From positions 32,586 through 96,585 of the forward strand of contig NZ_BIMB01000025.1 in NCBI RefSeq assembly GCF_004000865.1: DNA of 64,000 bases, in the 5' to 3' direction. The notes beneath the pieces are model-generated. The model had not been told where the DNA came from, did not search any database, and saw only the letters and a program-made list of their open reading frames with translations. Shown piece by piece: positions 16,326 through 25,887 of the stretch (positions are counted from its first letter, which is position 1; each line of letters opens with the position of its first letter). Origin of the DNA: Paenibacillus elgii NBRC 100335 (GTDB lineage Bacteria; Bacillota; Bacilli; Paenibacillales; NBRC-103111). Position numbers and translations under genes: made by a program.

Positions 16326-17795
16326 ATGAAACGAAGTCGTATTGGGCTCACGGCCGGACTGGCTGTAGCCGTGCTGATTGCGGGATGTAATTCCGGGGGA
16401 GGAGCCAAGCCGTCCAAGACACTTAAGGAGCTTGGCAAAGACGAGAAAGCGAGCATCAAGGTCGTATACTGGGATAAAAGCTACTTCTTCCAGCAGTACG
16501 GCAACTTGTTCTCGGCAAAATTTCCGAATATTGACGTGCAAGTCGTTTCCATGCAAGGGATTTATGGCAGTGGCAAGGATATGAACGAAGAATTCCAGAA
16601 GCTTGTCGACGAAGAGAAGCCGGACGTGCTGATGTTCCAATCGCCGGATATGTTCGAGAAGTGGGCCAATGACGGCAAGCTGTACCAGCTCGACGACGTC
16701 ATTCGTCAGGACAAGTTCGACATCGAAAATATTTTGCCGAGCGTCGTGGAGCAGATCAAAGCGAAAGGCAACGGCAATATTTACGGGCTGACCCCTTCCT
16801 TCTACGGCCAGGCGTTATTTTATAATAAGGATTTATTCGAGAAGCACGGCGTCCCGCTGCCGAAAAACAAGATGACCTGGAACGAAGTGCTGGACCTCGC
16901 CAAGCGGTTTCCTAAGGACGGACAAGGCGACAATCGGATTTATGGCTATGCCCAGAACGCATCGTATGCTTTCGGGGAGAAGAAGCAGCTTGCTTTTCAA
17001 TTTATGAGCAGCATCGGATCAACCGGCGGATTATCCGTCGTCGACCCGGACAAAGGAGCGGTCACGATCCAATCGGACGGCTGGAAAGAGGCACTTCTCA
17101 CGACCGTGGAAGCATTGAAATCCGGCGCGGTGTATGGAGGCAGCGACGAAAAATTCGATCCGAACAAGCCGATGTCGATGGAGGACATTACCAGGAAGGA
17201 TCTGTTCGCCACCGGAAAAGTCGCAATGACGGTCGAAGGCTCTTATATGATTAACAGCCTTCAACGCGCCAAGGAGACGCTGAAGGACGTCACGCCGGTC
17301 AATTGGGACATCGTCACCGTACCGGTCGACCCGAAAAATCCGGAAGTGTCGAACTCCGTTACCCTTTCCGGACTGTTCGCCGTTAATGCGAGCTCGTCCA
17401 ATCCGCGGGCCGCTTGGGAGCTCGTCAAGTATATCAACAGCGAGGAAATGGCTAAATTGCAGTCTAAATCCGAAAACGGCGAGCTGCTTTCCCGAACGAC
17501 TTACGTCAAAGAACGCGACGGCCGCAGTCTGGAGCCCTTCTATATGCTGAAAATGAGCGAGAACAGCCTTTCCAAAAACTTTGACAAAATCCCGTTCGGA
17601 TTTTATCAACCGTTCAACGAGCTGGCCGGAACCGAAATCATGTCCGTGGTCGAAGGCAAGAAATCGGTGGACGACGCGATTAAGACGATGCAGGAAAAAG
17701 GCCAGGAAGCTTATATTAAAGCCAAACAAGAGCAGGATGCCAAAAATGCGAAGGAAGGCAAAGATCAGAAGCCTGCCGAACCGGCTAAAAACTAA
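16326..17795 (+). CDS. Extracellular solute-binding lipoprotein, family 1 (paralogue B)
   Basis: 489 residues from the ATG at 16326 (AGGTGGAG upstream). The lipobox is VLIAGC with Cys21. It is a close paralogue of the protein at 12985-14412, with long identical blocks (KTLKELGKDEKASIKVVYW, LAKRFPKDGQGDNRIYG, WDIVTVPVDPKNP). The C-terminus carries a charged helix and the tail EGKDQKPAEPAKN. Like its partner it lacks adjacent membrane components, so it may share a permease encoded elsewhere or act as a ligand sensor. The divergence, mainly in the ligand-binding half (FFYSQ versus FYGQ, SSGAFLDKKRI versus QNASYAFGEKK), could mean different substrates. Confidence 0.9.
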   Translation: MKRSRIGLTAGLAVAVLIAGCNSGGGAKPSKTLKELGKDEKASIKVVYWDKSYFFQQYGNLFSAKFPNIDVQVVSMQGIYGSGKDMNEEFQKLVDEEKPDVLMFQSPDMFEKWANDGKLYQLDDVIRQDKFDIENILPSVVEQIKAKGNGNIYGLTPSFYGQALFYNKDLFEKHGVPLPKNKMTWNEVLDLAKRFPKDGQGDNRIYGYAQNASYAFGEKKQLAFQFMSSIGSTGGLSVVDPDKGAVTIQSDGWKEALLTTVEALKSGAVYGGSDEKFDPNKPMSMEDITRKDLFATGKVAMTVEGSYMINSLQRAKETLKDVTPVNWDIVTVPVDPKNPEVSNSVTLSGLFAVNASSSNPRAAWELVKYINSEEMAKLQSKSENGELLSRTTYVKERDGRSLEPFYMLKMSENSLSKNFDKIPFGFYQPFNELAGTEIMSVVEGKKSVDDAIKTMQEKGQEAYIKAKQEQDAKNAKEGKDQKPAEPAKN

Positions 17796-17805
17796 AGTGT
17801 AAACA

Positions 17806-17852
17806 AAACAGCGGCGTCTGGGACTCAAAGCCCCGGACGCCGCTGTTTTTTC
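17806..17852. terminator. Strong bidirectional Rho-independent terminator
   Basis: AACAGCGGCGTCTGGG pairs almost perfectly with CCCCGGACGCCGCTGTT and is flanked by A-rich and T-rich runs. It serves paralogue B (plus) and the DedA gene (minus). Confidence 0.92.
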
Positions 17853-17853
17853 C

Positions 17854-18504
17854 TTATTTTGCAGAGCGGACAAATAATTTCTGCAGCCCCTCGTATCTCG
17901 CACGCAGCCACTGGATCAGCAGCGCTTTTTTCTTCCTCGCGAGCAACGCCAGCCCCGCAAGCAAAGCTAGAACGCCGACCGCCGCGAAGGAGTATTGAGT
18001 AATCAGATGCAGCAGTTGCTCGATTTTCGCTCCAAAAATATGGCCTACCGTAACATAAGTCATCACCCACAAAATCCCGCCGATCCCGTTGTAAAGCAGA
18101 AGCGTGCCGAAGCGGACCTTGAGAATCCCGGCGACATAGCCCGTAAAATGCCGCAGACCGGGGACGAAATAACTGACCAGAATGAGCTTGTCTCCGTATT
18201 TCCCGAACCATTCCGTCAATTGACGGAGACGCTCCGGCTTAAGGAAGAAGTACTTGCCGTACGTTTCAAAAAACGGGGTGCCGAGCCGTCGGCCCAGCAT
18301 ATAGGTGACGACCGTGCCGGTAATGGCCCCGAGATAGGACACGAGGATAATCGATGTCAGTTGAAACGTGCCCAAGGAAGCCATATGCCCTGCGATGGCC
18401 ATAGCCAGTTCTCCCGGAAACGGCAGCGCCAGCGATTCGGCGAATAATCCGAAGAATAAAACGAAGTAACCGTACTGTCCAAACATTTGACTAATCCATT
18501 CCAT
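17854..18504 (-). CDS. DedA family membrane protein
   Basis: 216 residues from the ATG at 18504 (AAGGAG 8 bases upstream). Family hallmarks are FFGLFAESLALPFPGELAMAIAG near the N-terminus (split here as LALPFPGELAM), GAITGTVVTYMLGR, and VSYFVPGLRHFTGYVAG with the conserved Gly-Arg-His. DedA proteins are polytopic and include lipid carrier flippases (UptA and PopT types) in Firmicutes. The C-terminus is basic (LARKKKALLIQWLRARYEG), as expected on the cytoplasmic side. It is a single gene, and the substrate lipid is not determinable here. Confidence 0.9.
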   Translation of the reverse strand: MEWISQMFGQYGYFVLFFGLFAESLALPFPGELAMAIAGHMASLGTFQLTSIILVSYLGAITGTVVTYMLGRRLGTPFFETYGKYFFLKPERLRQLTEWFGKYGDKLILVSYFVPGLRHFTGYVAGILKVRFGTLLLYNGIGGILWVMTYVTVGHIFGAKIEQLLHLITQYSFAAVGVLALLAGLALLARKKKALLIQWLRARYEGLQKLFVRSAK

Positions 18505-18643
18505 GATCAGGCTCCTTATCGACAAAATTCCGTCTGTCTATCAGCTATTCCAAGTATAGCTGGATGACGGACTGTCAATAACGGCCTTAGGGTTAGTTTT
18601 GGAACTGGCCTTTGGTCTTGGTAAACCTGCGACTTAAAGACAG

Positions 18644-19294
18644 TTAGCAGATTTGCCCTGTCGAAACGACAATGTCCTCTTGATAGCGGATCGCCGCCCC
18701 GATTCCTGCCTCCAGCCCTCTGACGATAGCCTCCAGACTCATGCTCGGCTGTCCTTTATGCTGCACGGCTTGTTCCGGCAAAAACGGAATATGAATAAAT
18801 CCTCCGCGAACCGCCGCGTTGCCCGTCGTTGCCAGATGATGCATCAAGCCGTAAAACAGATGGTTGCAAACGAACGTACCGGCCGTATGCGATACGGAAG
18901 CCGGAATGCCCTGATCGTTCATCTCCTTCACCATGGCTTTAATCGGAAGCGTGGACCAGTAGGCGGCGGGGCCCCCGGGAACGACCGGTGTATCGATCGG
19001 CTGCTGTCCGTCATTGTCGGCAATCCGGGCGTCGTTGATATTGATAGCGATCCGTTCGATCGTAATATCCGGCCGGCCGCCGGCTTGACCGACACAAATG
19101 ACGAGCTTCGGCTTGATTTCCGACACGGCTGCCAGAAGCCGTTCAATCGATTTATCGAATACCGTCGGGATCTCGCGGGTTTCCACGCAATGGCCGTCCA
19201 CCGTTATTCCCTGCAGTCTGCGGACGGCTTCCAAAGCCGGATTCAGCGCCTGCCCTCCGAAAGGATCAAAGCCGGTTACAAGAATGTTTTCCAC
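18644..19294 (-). CDS. pcp: Pyroglutamyl-peptidase I (pyrrolidone-carboxylate peptidase)
   Basis: 216 residues, full length for the family. It removes N-terminal pyroglutamate (5-oxoproline) from peptides in the cytoplasm. The catalytic triad is visible as Glu80 (DITIERIAIN), Cys143 (AGTFVCNHLFYG) and His168 (GGFIHIPFLPEQ). The start has GAGGATATAAC upstream. It is transcribed away from the IclR gene at 19405 and close to the 5-oxoproline degradation operon, so it supplies that pathway with substrate. Confidence 0.96.
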   Translation of the reverse strand: MENILVTGFDPFGGQALNPALEAVRRLQGITVDGHCVETREIPTVFDKSIERLLAAVSEIKPKLVICVGQAGGRPDITIERIAININDARIADNDGQQPIDTPVVPGGPAAYWSTLPIKAMVKEMNDQGIPASVSHTAGTFVCNHLFYGLMHHLATTGNAAVRGGFIHIPFLPEQAVQHKGQPSMSLEAIVRGLEAGIGAAIRYQEDIVVSTGQIC

Positions 19295-19373
19295 TGTTAT
19301 ATCCTCCTCACTATATAAAATCTGGTTTCAAAGCTGGAATGTATTTTCATATTTTAATATAATTGAAGCAGCG

Positions 19374-19388
19374 TTCCGATATACGGAA
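19374..19388. promoter_or_regulatory. Inverted repeat before the IclR gene of the 5-oxoproline cluster
   Basis: TTCCG-ATATA-CGGAA lies 16 bp before the IclR start, next to its ribosome site and inside the divergent pcp/iclR region. TTCCG/CGGAA half-sites recur before accB at 26455-26470, which makes both candidate IclR sites. Confidence 0.4.
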
Positions 19389-19404
19389 TGAGTTGGAGGT
19401 TGCC

Positions 19405-20163
19405 ATGCAGAATAAAAACAAGACCGTCGTCAAAACCAAAGAGATTCTGGATCTCTTTCTAACCTACGAACAGCTGTCTTTGCAGGAAATGTCAACGTTG
19501 TCAGGACTAGCAAAAACGACCGTGCACCGCATGATCGGCTCGCTTGAGGAAATGGGCCTGCTCGCCAAAACCGCAGAAGGAAAATACGAGCTCGGCTTCA
19601 TGTTCCTGCAATTCGGACAGTTGGTCAAGGAACGTCTCGATATCCGTAAAATCGCCCTGCCGGTCATGAAGCAGCTGCGGGACGATGTGGAGGAGGCGGC
19701 CAATCTGATCATCCGCGAAGGAAACGAAGCGATCTACATCGAGAAGGTGGATACGACCCAGCCGGTAAGGGTGTTCACCCAAATCGGCCGCCGAGCCGCT
19801 CTTTACGCTGGAGCCTGTCCGCGGATTTTGCTCTCGTTCATGTCGTCGCAGGAGCTGCAAAAGTATCTTGAAGAAACGCCACTCGTCGCCTACGCAGACG
19901 GCACGATCACCGATAAGCCGAAGCTTATCGAATCGATTCATGAAGCCAAAACACGCGGCTACACGATCAGTCATTCGGAGCTGCGCAACTTTACTTCGGC
20001 CGTAGCCGTTCCTATTTATAATTATAGCGGACAAGTGATTGCGGGGCTAAGCATCTCCGGATTGGAAAACCGCTTTACCGAACAGCGTCTGCCGGAATTA
20101 ATCGAGAAGACCGTGGCCGCAGGTAAAGCGATCTCCAAAAATATGGGATATTTAGAACAGTGA
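19405..20163 (+). CDS. IclR family regulator of the 5-oxoproline cluster
   Basis: 252 residues from the ATG at 19405, six bases after GGAGG. The N-terminal winged helix covers about 10-75 (LSLQEMSTLSGLAKTTVHRMI) and the effector-binding domain 80-250 (SFMSSQELQKYLEETPL, AVAVPIYNYSGQVIAGLSISG). It is divergent from pcp and convergent with the permease-pxp-acc operon. The likely role is control of both units in response to 5-oxoproline or glutamate, inferred from position. Confidence 0.88.
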   Translation: MQNKNKTVVKTKEILDLFLTYEQLSLQEMSTLSGLAKTTVHRMIGSLEEMGLLAKTAEGKYELGFMFLQFGQLVKERLDIRKIALPVMKQLRDDVEEAANLIIREGNEAIYIEKVDTTQPVRVFTQIGRRAALYAGACPRILLSFMSSQELQKYLEETPLVAYADGTITDKPKLIESIHEAKTRGYTISHSELRNFTSAVAVPIYNYSGQVIAGLSISGLENRFTEQRLPELIEKTVAAGKAISKNMGYLEQ

Positions 20164-20185
20164 CACGATGTACGGCGGGCAGCCG

Positions 20186-21136
20186 CTAAAAAGCGAGAAC
20201 ATACATCAGTACGATATTGGCCGCCAACAAAATCAACGCTGTCGGCACTTGGGCCTTGATAACACTATACTTGGGCAGATCGAGCAAAGCGGCCGGCACG
20301 ATGTTAAAGTTGGCGCCCATCGGCGTCATCAGCGTCCCGCAGTAGCCGGACAGCATACCGATGGCGGACATGACCGCCGGATTGGCCCCATGCATGCCTA
20401 CGAGCAGCGGAAGGCCGATGCCTGCGGTCATGACTGGAAACGCGGCGAAAGCGTTGCCCATAATCATCGTGAATACGGCCATCCCGATGGAATAGGCGGC
20501 TACGACAAGCAGACGGTTGTCCACCGGAATGGAAGAACCGACCAGCTCCGCGATCACTTTGCCGACGCCCGCGGCGGAGAATAACGCCCCCAAGCTGGCG
20601 AGCGTTTGCGGAAGCACAGCAGCCCAGCCGATCGAATCGAGCAAGCGCCGGGATTCCTTCACCGGGACGATGCTTTTTTGTTTGGTCAGCGTTATGCCCG
20701 CGATGAATGCCAGCACACACGCTACGCCAAGGGCTGCCAGCGTGACGTTGGACTTATCCAGCAGCCGCAAGCCGCCGATGGTCACATCCTTGAGCAAGGT
20801 CGCTCCGATCAGCGTAAGAAGAGGAATCATCAGAATCGGCAGGAACAGCTTGTTTTTATATTTTGCAGCCGAAGCCGCCCGCTCTTCATCCGACACTTGC
20901 GTATGCTTGCCCGGTCGCACGCCGCCGAAGCCCGCAATGACCGCCATGACAATGACAATGATCCCCATATACATAGGTGGAATAAGCTTGCCGAAAGCAA
21001 AGGATATGGCGAAAAGCGCCCAAAACACCGCCGTCAGCATCCGCTTAGGATTGCTTGCATCCTTCAAGCTGAGACCTGCGATAATGATCAAAAAGACCGC
21101 GGCGACATAGTAAACGTATTCCAGATTAACGAGCAT
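20186..21136 (-). CDS. DUF979 family membrane protein (probable 5-oxoproline transporter component)
   Basis: 316 residues with about nine hydrophobic segments. DUF979 and DUF969 proteins are encoded side by side in many genomes next to pxp or pcp genes, which has led to their prediction as a two-part uptake system for 5-oxoproline. Here the order is accB-accC-pxpB-pxpC-pxpA-DUF969-DUF979, with DUF979 last and overlapping DUF969 by 11 bp. Conserved features are YSIGMAVFTMIMGNAFAAFP and GMLSGYCGTLMTPMGANFN. No ATP-binding motif is present, so transport would be ion-coupled. The role is predicted from neighbourhood. Confidence 0.85.
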   Translation of the reverse strand: MLVNLEYVYYVAAVFLIIIAGLSLKDASNPKRMLTAVFWALFAISFAFGKLIPPMYMGIIVIVMAVIAGFGGVRPGKHTQVSDEERAASAAKYKNKLFLPILMIPLLTLIGATLLKDVTIGGLRLLDKSNVTLAALGVACVLAFIAGITLTKQKSIVPVKESRRLLDSIGWAAVLPQTLASLGALFSAAGVGKVIAELVGSSIPVDNRLLVVAAYSIGMAVFTMIMGNAFAAFPVMTAGIGLPLLVGMHGANPAVMSAIGMLSGYCGTLMTPMGANFNIVPAALLDLPKYSVIKAQVPTALILLAANIVLMYVLAF

Positions 21137-21848
21137 GGTTCTGCACCTCTTCCAAGGTTACTTCGGACGAGCCGGACCGCTCCGAATCCAGCATCTGCTT
21201 GATTTTACGATCCAGCAGGTACAGCCTTATGCCATGAATCACAAAAGCCGCAATCGCCGTCGGAATCCCCCAGACGGAAACGTGCAGAGGCTCCACCTGA
21301 ATGCCGTTCTGCGCCAGGAAGCCTTGGATTAGCAGCACGGCGCCAAAAGCGATAAAAATGTCCTCTCCAAAAAACAGACCCACGTTGTCCGTCGATGCGG
21401 ATAAAGCTTTAATCCGGTCGGACACGTTTTTGGGCAAAGGTCCGTGTCTGTGCGCGGCCGCGCCTTCGGCCATTGGAGAAACAAGCGGACGAACCATCTG
21501 GGCGTGCCCGCCGAGGCTGGTCAGTCCTATGGCTGCGGTCGCTTGACGGATAAGCAGGTAGACCAGCAGAAGCCGGCCTGTCGTAGCCGCTTTAATTTTA
21601 CCGATCAGCTGCTGCGACTGCTCCTTCAGACCGTAGCGTTCCAGCAGTCCGACAACCGGCAGCGTGAGGATAAACAAGGATAAGTAGCGGTTGGAAACGA
21701 AAGCGTTGCCGAAGGTTGTTAAAATTTCGCCGAAGGACAGATGGCCGGCAATTCCCGTTACAATCCCGGCAACACAAACGACAAGCAGCGGATTAAAGCG
21801 CAGGGCAAAGCCGACGATGACGATCAGGACTCCAAGCAGCGTCAACAT
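21126..21848 (-). CDS. DUF969 family membrane protein (probable 5-oxoproline transporter component)
   Basis: 240 residues with about six hydrophobic segments. The family-typical loop RQATAAIGLTSLGGHAQMVR and the soluble KALSASTDNVGLFFGEDIFI block are present. It is expected to pair with the DUF979 protein to resemble one full permease split in two. The start has GGGGAGG before the ATG at 21848. It follows pxpA by 16 bp. Substrate assignment is by gene context only. Confidence 0.85.
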   Translation of the reverse strand: MLTLLGVLIVIVGFALRFNPLLVVCVAGIVTGIAGHLSFGEILTTFGNAFVSNRYLSLFILTLPVVGLLERYGLKEQSQQLIGKIKAATTGRLLLVYLLIRQATAAIGLTSLGGHAQMVRPLVSPMAEGAAAHRHGPLPKNVSDRIKALSASTDNVGLFFGEDIFIAFGAVLLIQGFLAQNGIQVEPLHVSVWGIPTAIAAFVIHGIRLYLLDRKIKQMLDSERSGSSEVTLEEVQNHAR

Positions 21849-21864
21849 AAATGTATTCCTCCCC

Positions 21865-22638
21865 TTAGATGTTGCGGTTATCGTGAGCTGACATCAGCGT
21901 AATTCCTTCGGCTTGGAGCATGTCCCGTATCCCGCGGGCAAATTCCACGGCATGCTTCCCGTCGCCATGGATACAGATCGTCTCGGCCAGAATGGGAACA
22001 TCCGTCTCCTGCTGCGATCTGACCGTACCTTCCTTCACCATGTTCATAATTTGCTTGACGGCGGCCGACGGATCGTTGATCATAGCGTCCGGTTGGCTGC
22101 GCGGAGTCAAGCTTCCATCCGACTGATACGTGCGATCGGCAAACACCTCACTTGCCGTCAGCAAGCCGAGCTTGGCTCCCGCGCGAATCAATTCGCTTCC
22201 GGACAAGCCGTACAAAATCAGCTGCGGATTCACTTTATAAACGGCCTCCGCAATCGCTTCGGCCAGCTTGGCGCTGCGGGCCGCCATATTGTATAATGCC
22301 CCGTGCGGCTTGACGTGACGCATCACGCCCCCTTCCGCTTGGACGAAGCCGTTCAGGGCCCCGATTTGATAGACGACCATATCGAACGCTTCCTGCGGCG
22401 AGATCTCCATATTCCGCCGACCGAAGCCGATCAAGTCCGGAAGCCCCGGATGGGCTCCGATGGCGACCTTTTTATCGATCGCGGACTTGACGGTTTGACG
22501 CATCGTGCCGGGATCTCCGGCGTGGAAGCCGCAGGCGATGTTCACCGAAGTGACAAGCGACAGCATCTCCTCGTCGTTCCCCTGCTTATAGGCCCCGAAG
22601 CTTTCCCCAAGATCGCAATTTAAATCCACTACATACAT
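21865..22638 (-). CDS. pxpA: 5-oxoprolinase subunit A (LamB/YcsF family)
   Basis: 257 residues from the ATG at 22638 (GAGGAGG upstream), the usual length. Motifs are [11 protein letters not shown] (4-14), [26 protein letters not shown] and KPHGALYN. PxpA with PxpB and PxpC converts 5-oxoproline to glutamate with ATP hydrolysis. All three subunits are in this operon. The protein has a polysaccharide-deacetylase-like barrel, and the His and Asp residues in these motifs are the likely metal and catalytic residues. Confidence 0.95.
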   Translation of the reverse strand: MYVVDLNCDLGESFGAYKQGNDEEMLSLVTSVNIACGFHAGDPGTMRQTVKSAIDKKVAIGAHPGLPDLIGFGRRNMEISPQEAFDMVVYQIGALNGFVQAEGGVMRHVKPHGALYNMAARSAKLAEAIAEAVYKVNPQLILYGLSGSELIRAGAKLGLLTASEVFADRTYQSDGSLTPRSQPDAMINDPSAAVKQIMNMVKEGTVRSQQETDVPILAETICIHGDGKHAVEFARGIRDMLQAEGITLMSAHDNRNI

Positions 22639-22690
22639 AGGCTGCCGCCTCCTCTCATGTTTCAGCGCATAACGCACCGCCGGGCGTCAT

Positions 22691-23701
22691 TTACCGGGCT
22701 TTCAAATAAAGCTTTATCGCCCTGGTCAATCTCTCGAATTCCAGCTCTTTCCGGATATAAAGCTCCTCGGCCTCCTGCAAAGAAACCTCAGCGAAACGGA
22801 TGCTGTCTCCGGGCTTGGCTTGGGCCAAGACGGGAAGGTCCGCCGTGATGACCTGCGCGATTCTTGGATAGCCTCCGATCGTTTGCCGGTCCGCCATCAG
22901 CACGATCGGATTCCCTTCAGGCGGCACCTGCACGGTACCGAATGAAACCGCTTCAGATAGTGTCTCCAGCGATTCCTTAAAAGCCAGCGTCTCCCCCTGC
23001 AGCCGGTAACCCATCCGGTCCGACTGCGGCGTAATCCGAAAGGTCCGGGTGACAAACGCAGTCTGGCTTTCTTCCGTAAAAGCATCGTATTCCCGGCCCC
23101 GGATCACCCGGATCACAGGTTCTTTGGCATAGGCGGGCAGCGCCTCGTTCCCCATAAACCATTCCGCTGCCAGCCACTTTCTCGCACGGAGAGCAGCCTG
23201 CCGGGCTTTCAGGTAACCGGCCGCCGTTTCGGATAGTTGACCGAAACCAAGCCAGTCGTCGGCCTTTAAGGCTCTCCCTTCGTGCCCCCCAATTTCCGCC
23301 CGAAGGTACGTGCTGCGGCTGTGCATCACCGGCGGAACATCGATTCCGCCTGCTACCGCCAAATACGCACGGGCACCCCACCGGCACGGCCCGAATTCGA
23401 GGGTCGATCCCTCCCTGATCAAGAGGGGCCTCCATAAAGGAACCGGCTCTCCTTCAATTGCGGGAGAAAGATTTCCGCCGCAGACGGAAATGAGCGAATC
23501 GGCCTCAAACCGGATGACCGCTCCCATTAACGTGACTTCTAAGGCAGCCGCATTCTCTTCGTTGCCAACCAACACATTCGCCGCACGAAGCGCGAATGTA
23601 TCCATAGCCCCGCTAACGATAACCCCCTGCCGTTGAAATCCGAACCTTCCTTTATCCTGTACCGTGGTCAAGAGTCCCGGATTGACGATCTGCATGCTCA
23701 T
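22691..23701 (-). CDS. pxpC: 5-oxoprolinase subunit C (KipA / biotin-dependent carboxyltransferase-like)
   Basis: 336 residues from the ATG at 23701, which overlaps the pxpB stop as ATGA. N-terminal motif VNPGLLTTVQDKGRFGFQRQ and PVSG-like GVIVSGAMDTFALRAAN are typical of KipA/PxpC. Further blocks are GGNLSPAIEG, YLAVAGGIDVP, SDRMGYRLQG and VMADRQTIGGYPRIA. KipA and KipI are homologous to the two halves of the carboxyltransferase domain of urea carboxylase, which matters here because biotin carboxylase and carrier genes lie in the same operon. Confidence 0.94.
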   Translation of the reverse strand: MSMQIVNPGLLTTVQDKGRFGFQRQGVIVSGAMDTFALRAANVLVGNEENAAALEVTLMGAVIRFEADSLISVCGGNLSPAIEGEPVPLWRPLLIREGSTLEFGPCRWGARAYLAVAGGIDVPPVMHSRSTYLRAEIGGHEGRALKADDWLGFGQLSETAAGYLKARQAALRARKWLAAEWFMGNEALPAYAKEPVIRVIRGREYDAFTEESQTAFVTRTFRITPQSDRMGYRLQGETLAFKESLETLSEAVSFGTVQVPPEGNPIVLMADRQTIGGYPRIAQVITADLPVLAQAKPGDSIRFAEVSLQEAEELYIRKELEFERLTRAIKLYLKAR

Positions 23702-24468
23702 GTGCTGTCCTCTTTCCACTCTTCGAATTGTTTGAGCCCGATCGGCTGGAATCGCACGATATCTCCCGCCTTCAACAAGCTGGGCGAAGAATCGTCAGGG
23801 CGAAATAACGGCAGCGGCGTCCTTCCAATCAACTGCCATCCTCCCGGTGTGGAGATCGGATAAATTCCGGTCTGGTTTCCCCCGATGCCTACCGTTCCTG
23901 CCTCAATCTGCAGCCTCGGCGTGCCTCGCCGCGGGGTAGCGATACGTTCGGACAGCCCGCCCAAGTAAGGAAAGCCCGGAGCGAATCCGATCATATAGAC
24001 TAAATAATCTTGAGACGAATGGATTTCGATGACTTCCTCGGGAGTCAATCCGTGATATTCGGCTACGCTGTTCAAATCCGGCCCCAGCTCGCCTCCATAG
24101 CATACAGGGATGCGAACAATATTCGAAGCGCTTTCAAAGGTGTGATCCAAGTTAGCGGCCGCCCGCTTGATGATGCCCCGGATCATCTCATATGGGGAGC
24201 GGAACCCGCTGCCGTCTCGTACTCTGCAGCTTTCCCCCGTCACCGGATCGCGCAGCTTCAAGGGATCGTAGAACACGGTAACCGTCACAAAGGCCGGAAC
24301 GATTTCGATCAGCCCCGGAAACGGATGCCACTCAAGATAGGCGGCCAGAGCTTGAACTTGGCGGTGCGTCTTCGGATCGATGCCGCTGCCCAATTGGACG
24401 GAAACCGCAGCATCGCCCAGTGGATATATTTCCGGCTCCATCCGCTCTTCGCGCTGGTTGTCAGGCAT
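23698..24468 (-). CDS. pxpB: 5-oxoprolinase subunit B (KipI family)
   Basis: 256 residues from the ATG at 24468 (GAGGTG upstream). It shows the KipI pattern: IYPLGDAAVSVQLG at the N-terminus, HPFPGLIEIVPAFVTVTVFYDP, IPVCYGGELGPDLNSVAEYH, MIGFAPGFPYLGGL, and GSVGIGG/QTGIYPISTPGGWQLIGRTP at the C-terminus. It forms the PxpBC complex with the next gene, to which it is translationally coupled. The accC stop lies 15 bp upstream. Confidence 0.94.
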   Translation of the reverse strand: MPDNQREERMEPEIYPLGDAAVSVQLGSGIDPKTHRQVQALAAYLEWHPFPGLIEIVPAFVTVTVFYDPLKLRDPVTGESCRVRDGSGFRSPYEMIRGIIKRAAANLDHTFESASNIVRIPVCYGGELGPDLNSVAEYHGLTPEEVIEIHSSQDYLVYMIGFAPGFPYLGGLSERIATPRRGTPRLQIEAGTVGIGGNQTGIYPISTPGGWQLIGRTPLPLFRPDDSSPSLLKAGDIVRFQPIGLKQFEEWKEDST

Positions 24469-24483
24469 GCTGCCCACCTCTTT

Positions 24484-25854
24484 TCATTGATGTTCGTTCA
24501 AGGATCGGTCCGTCAGGATTTCATGCGTTTCCAGAAACTTGGTATCAAAATCGCCTGATACGAACGTCTCGTGCTCCATCAATTGCCGATGAAACGGAAT
24601 CGTCGTCTTGAGCCCGTCGATCGCAAACTCGTCCAGGGCCCTTCTCATCCGGCGGATGGCATCCTGCCGGTCTTTGCCCCATACAATGAGCTTCGCGACC
24701 ATGGAATCGTAAAACGGCGTAATCTGGCAGCCGGCATATACCGAGCTGTCGACCCGGATGCCGAAGCCCCCCGGAGGCGTGTACGCCGTAACTTTGCCCG
24801 GCGAGGGCATGAAATTTTGCGCCGGATTCTCGGCATTGATTCGGCACTCCATCGCCCATCCGTTGATGCGGATGTCCTCTTGCCGGAACGAAAGCGGGCA
24901 GCCTGCCGCTACGGTCAATTGTTCTTTGATCAGGTCGATCCCGGTGACCATTTCCGTGACCGGATGCTCGACCTGAATGCGGGTGTTCATTTCCATAAAA
25001 TAAAACCGCCCATGCCGGTCCAGCAAAAATTCCACGGTGCCTGCGCCACGATAGTTAACCGCTTTTGCGGCGGCAACGGCCGCGGCGCCCATTCGCTCCC
25101 GCAATTCGGCGTCAATCGCAGGGGACGGCGCCTCTTCCACCAGCTTCTGGTGGCGTCGCTGAATCGAACAATCCCTCTCGCCAAGATAGACGACTTGGCC
25201 CTCTTGGTCGGCCATAATTTGCACTTCGACGTGCCTTGGACCTTCCAAATATTTTTCCAGATAGACGCCGGAATTGCCGAAAGCCGCGTCCGCTTCCTTC
25301 CGCGCTTGCTGGATCACCTCGGCCAGCTGCTTTTCGTCCTGGGCGACCCTCATCCCTTTGCCTCCGCCGCCGGCGGTTGCTTTCACGATGACCGGATAGC
25401 CGATTTCCGCCGCCATCCGCACAGCGTCTTCCACCCGGTCGATAATACCGTCCGTACCTGGTACGACCGGAACGCCTGCCTGCCGCATCGTTTCTTTGGC
25501 CACAGCCTTGTCGCCCATCTTGCGGATCGCTTCCGCATCCGGTCCGATAAACGCGATGCCGTATTGTTCGCATGTCTCTGCAAAATCGGCATTTTCGGAC
25601 AGGAATCCGTAGCCGGGATGAATCGCGTCAGCCCCCGCATGCAAAGCAACGGCGATCAGACGGGCCACATTTAAATAGCTATCCTTAGCAGCCGTCGGCC
25701 CGATGCAGTAAGCTTCGTCTGCCATACTCACATGCAAGGCAGCTTTGTCCGCTTCAGAGTATACCGCAACCGCTTTCATATCCAGTTCCTTACAAGCCCT
25801 AATAATGCGAACGGCGATTTCTCCCCGATTGGCAATCAATACTTTCTTAAACAT
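24484..25854 (-). CDS. accC: Biotin carboxylase (AccC type) in the 5-oxoproline operon
   Basis: 456 residues, full length. It has the N-terminal domain ([18 protein letters not shown]), ATP-grasp with [28 protein letters not shown], and the catalytic [14 protein letters not shown] loop, so all key residues are intact. It carboxylates biotin on a carrier protein with bicarbonate and ATP. The location between accB and pxpB suggests a dedicated enzyme rather than the housekeeping acetyl-CoA carboxylase subunit, but the sequence alone cannot exclude double use. Confidence 0.93.
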   Translation of the reverse strand: MFKKVLIANRGEIAVRIIRACKELDMKAVAVYSEADKAALHVSMADEAYCIGPTAAKDSYLNVARLIAVALHAGADAIHPGYGFLSENADFAETCEQYGIAFIGPDAEAIRKMGDKAVAKETMRQAGVPVVPGTDGIIDRVEDAVRMAAEIGYPVIVKATAGGGGKGMRVAQDEKQLAEVIQQARKEADAAFGNSGVYLEKYLEGPRHVEVQIMADQEGQVVYLGERDCSIQRRHQKLVEEAPSPAIDAELRERMGAAAVAAAKAVNYRGAGTVEFLLDRHGRFYFMEMNTRIQVEHPVTEMVTGIDLIKEQLTVAAGCPLSFRQEDIRINGWAMECRINAENPAQNFMPSPGKVTAYTPPGGFGIRVDSSVYAGCQITPFYDSMVAKLIVWGKDRQDAIRRMRRALDEFAIDGLKTTIPFHRQLMEHETFVSGDFDTKFLETHEILTDRSLNEHQ

Positions 25855-25887
25855 GAGATGCTCCCTTCCATCCGTTTGGTTACGCGA

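Noticed and set aside
22288..22330. Possible promoter or small gene inside pxpA
   Set aside because: The AT-poor coding context and intact PxpA motifs explain the sequence fully.
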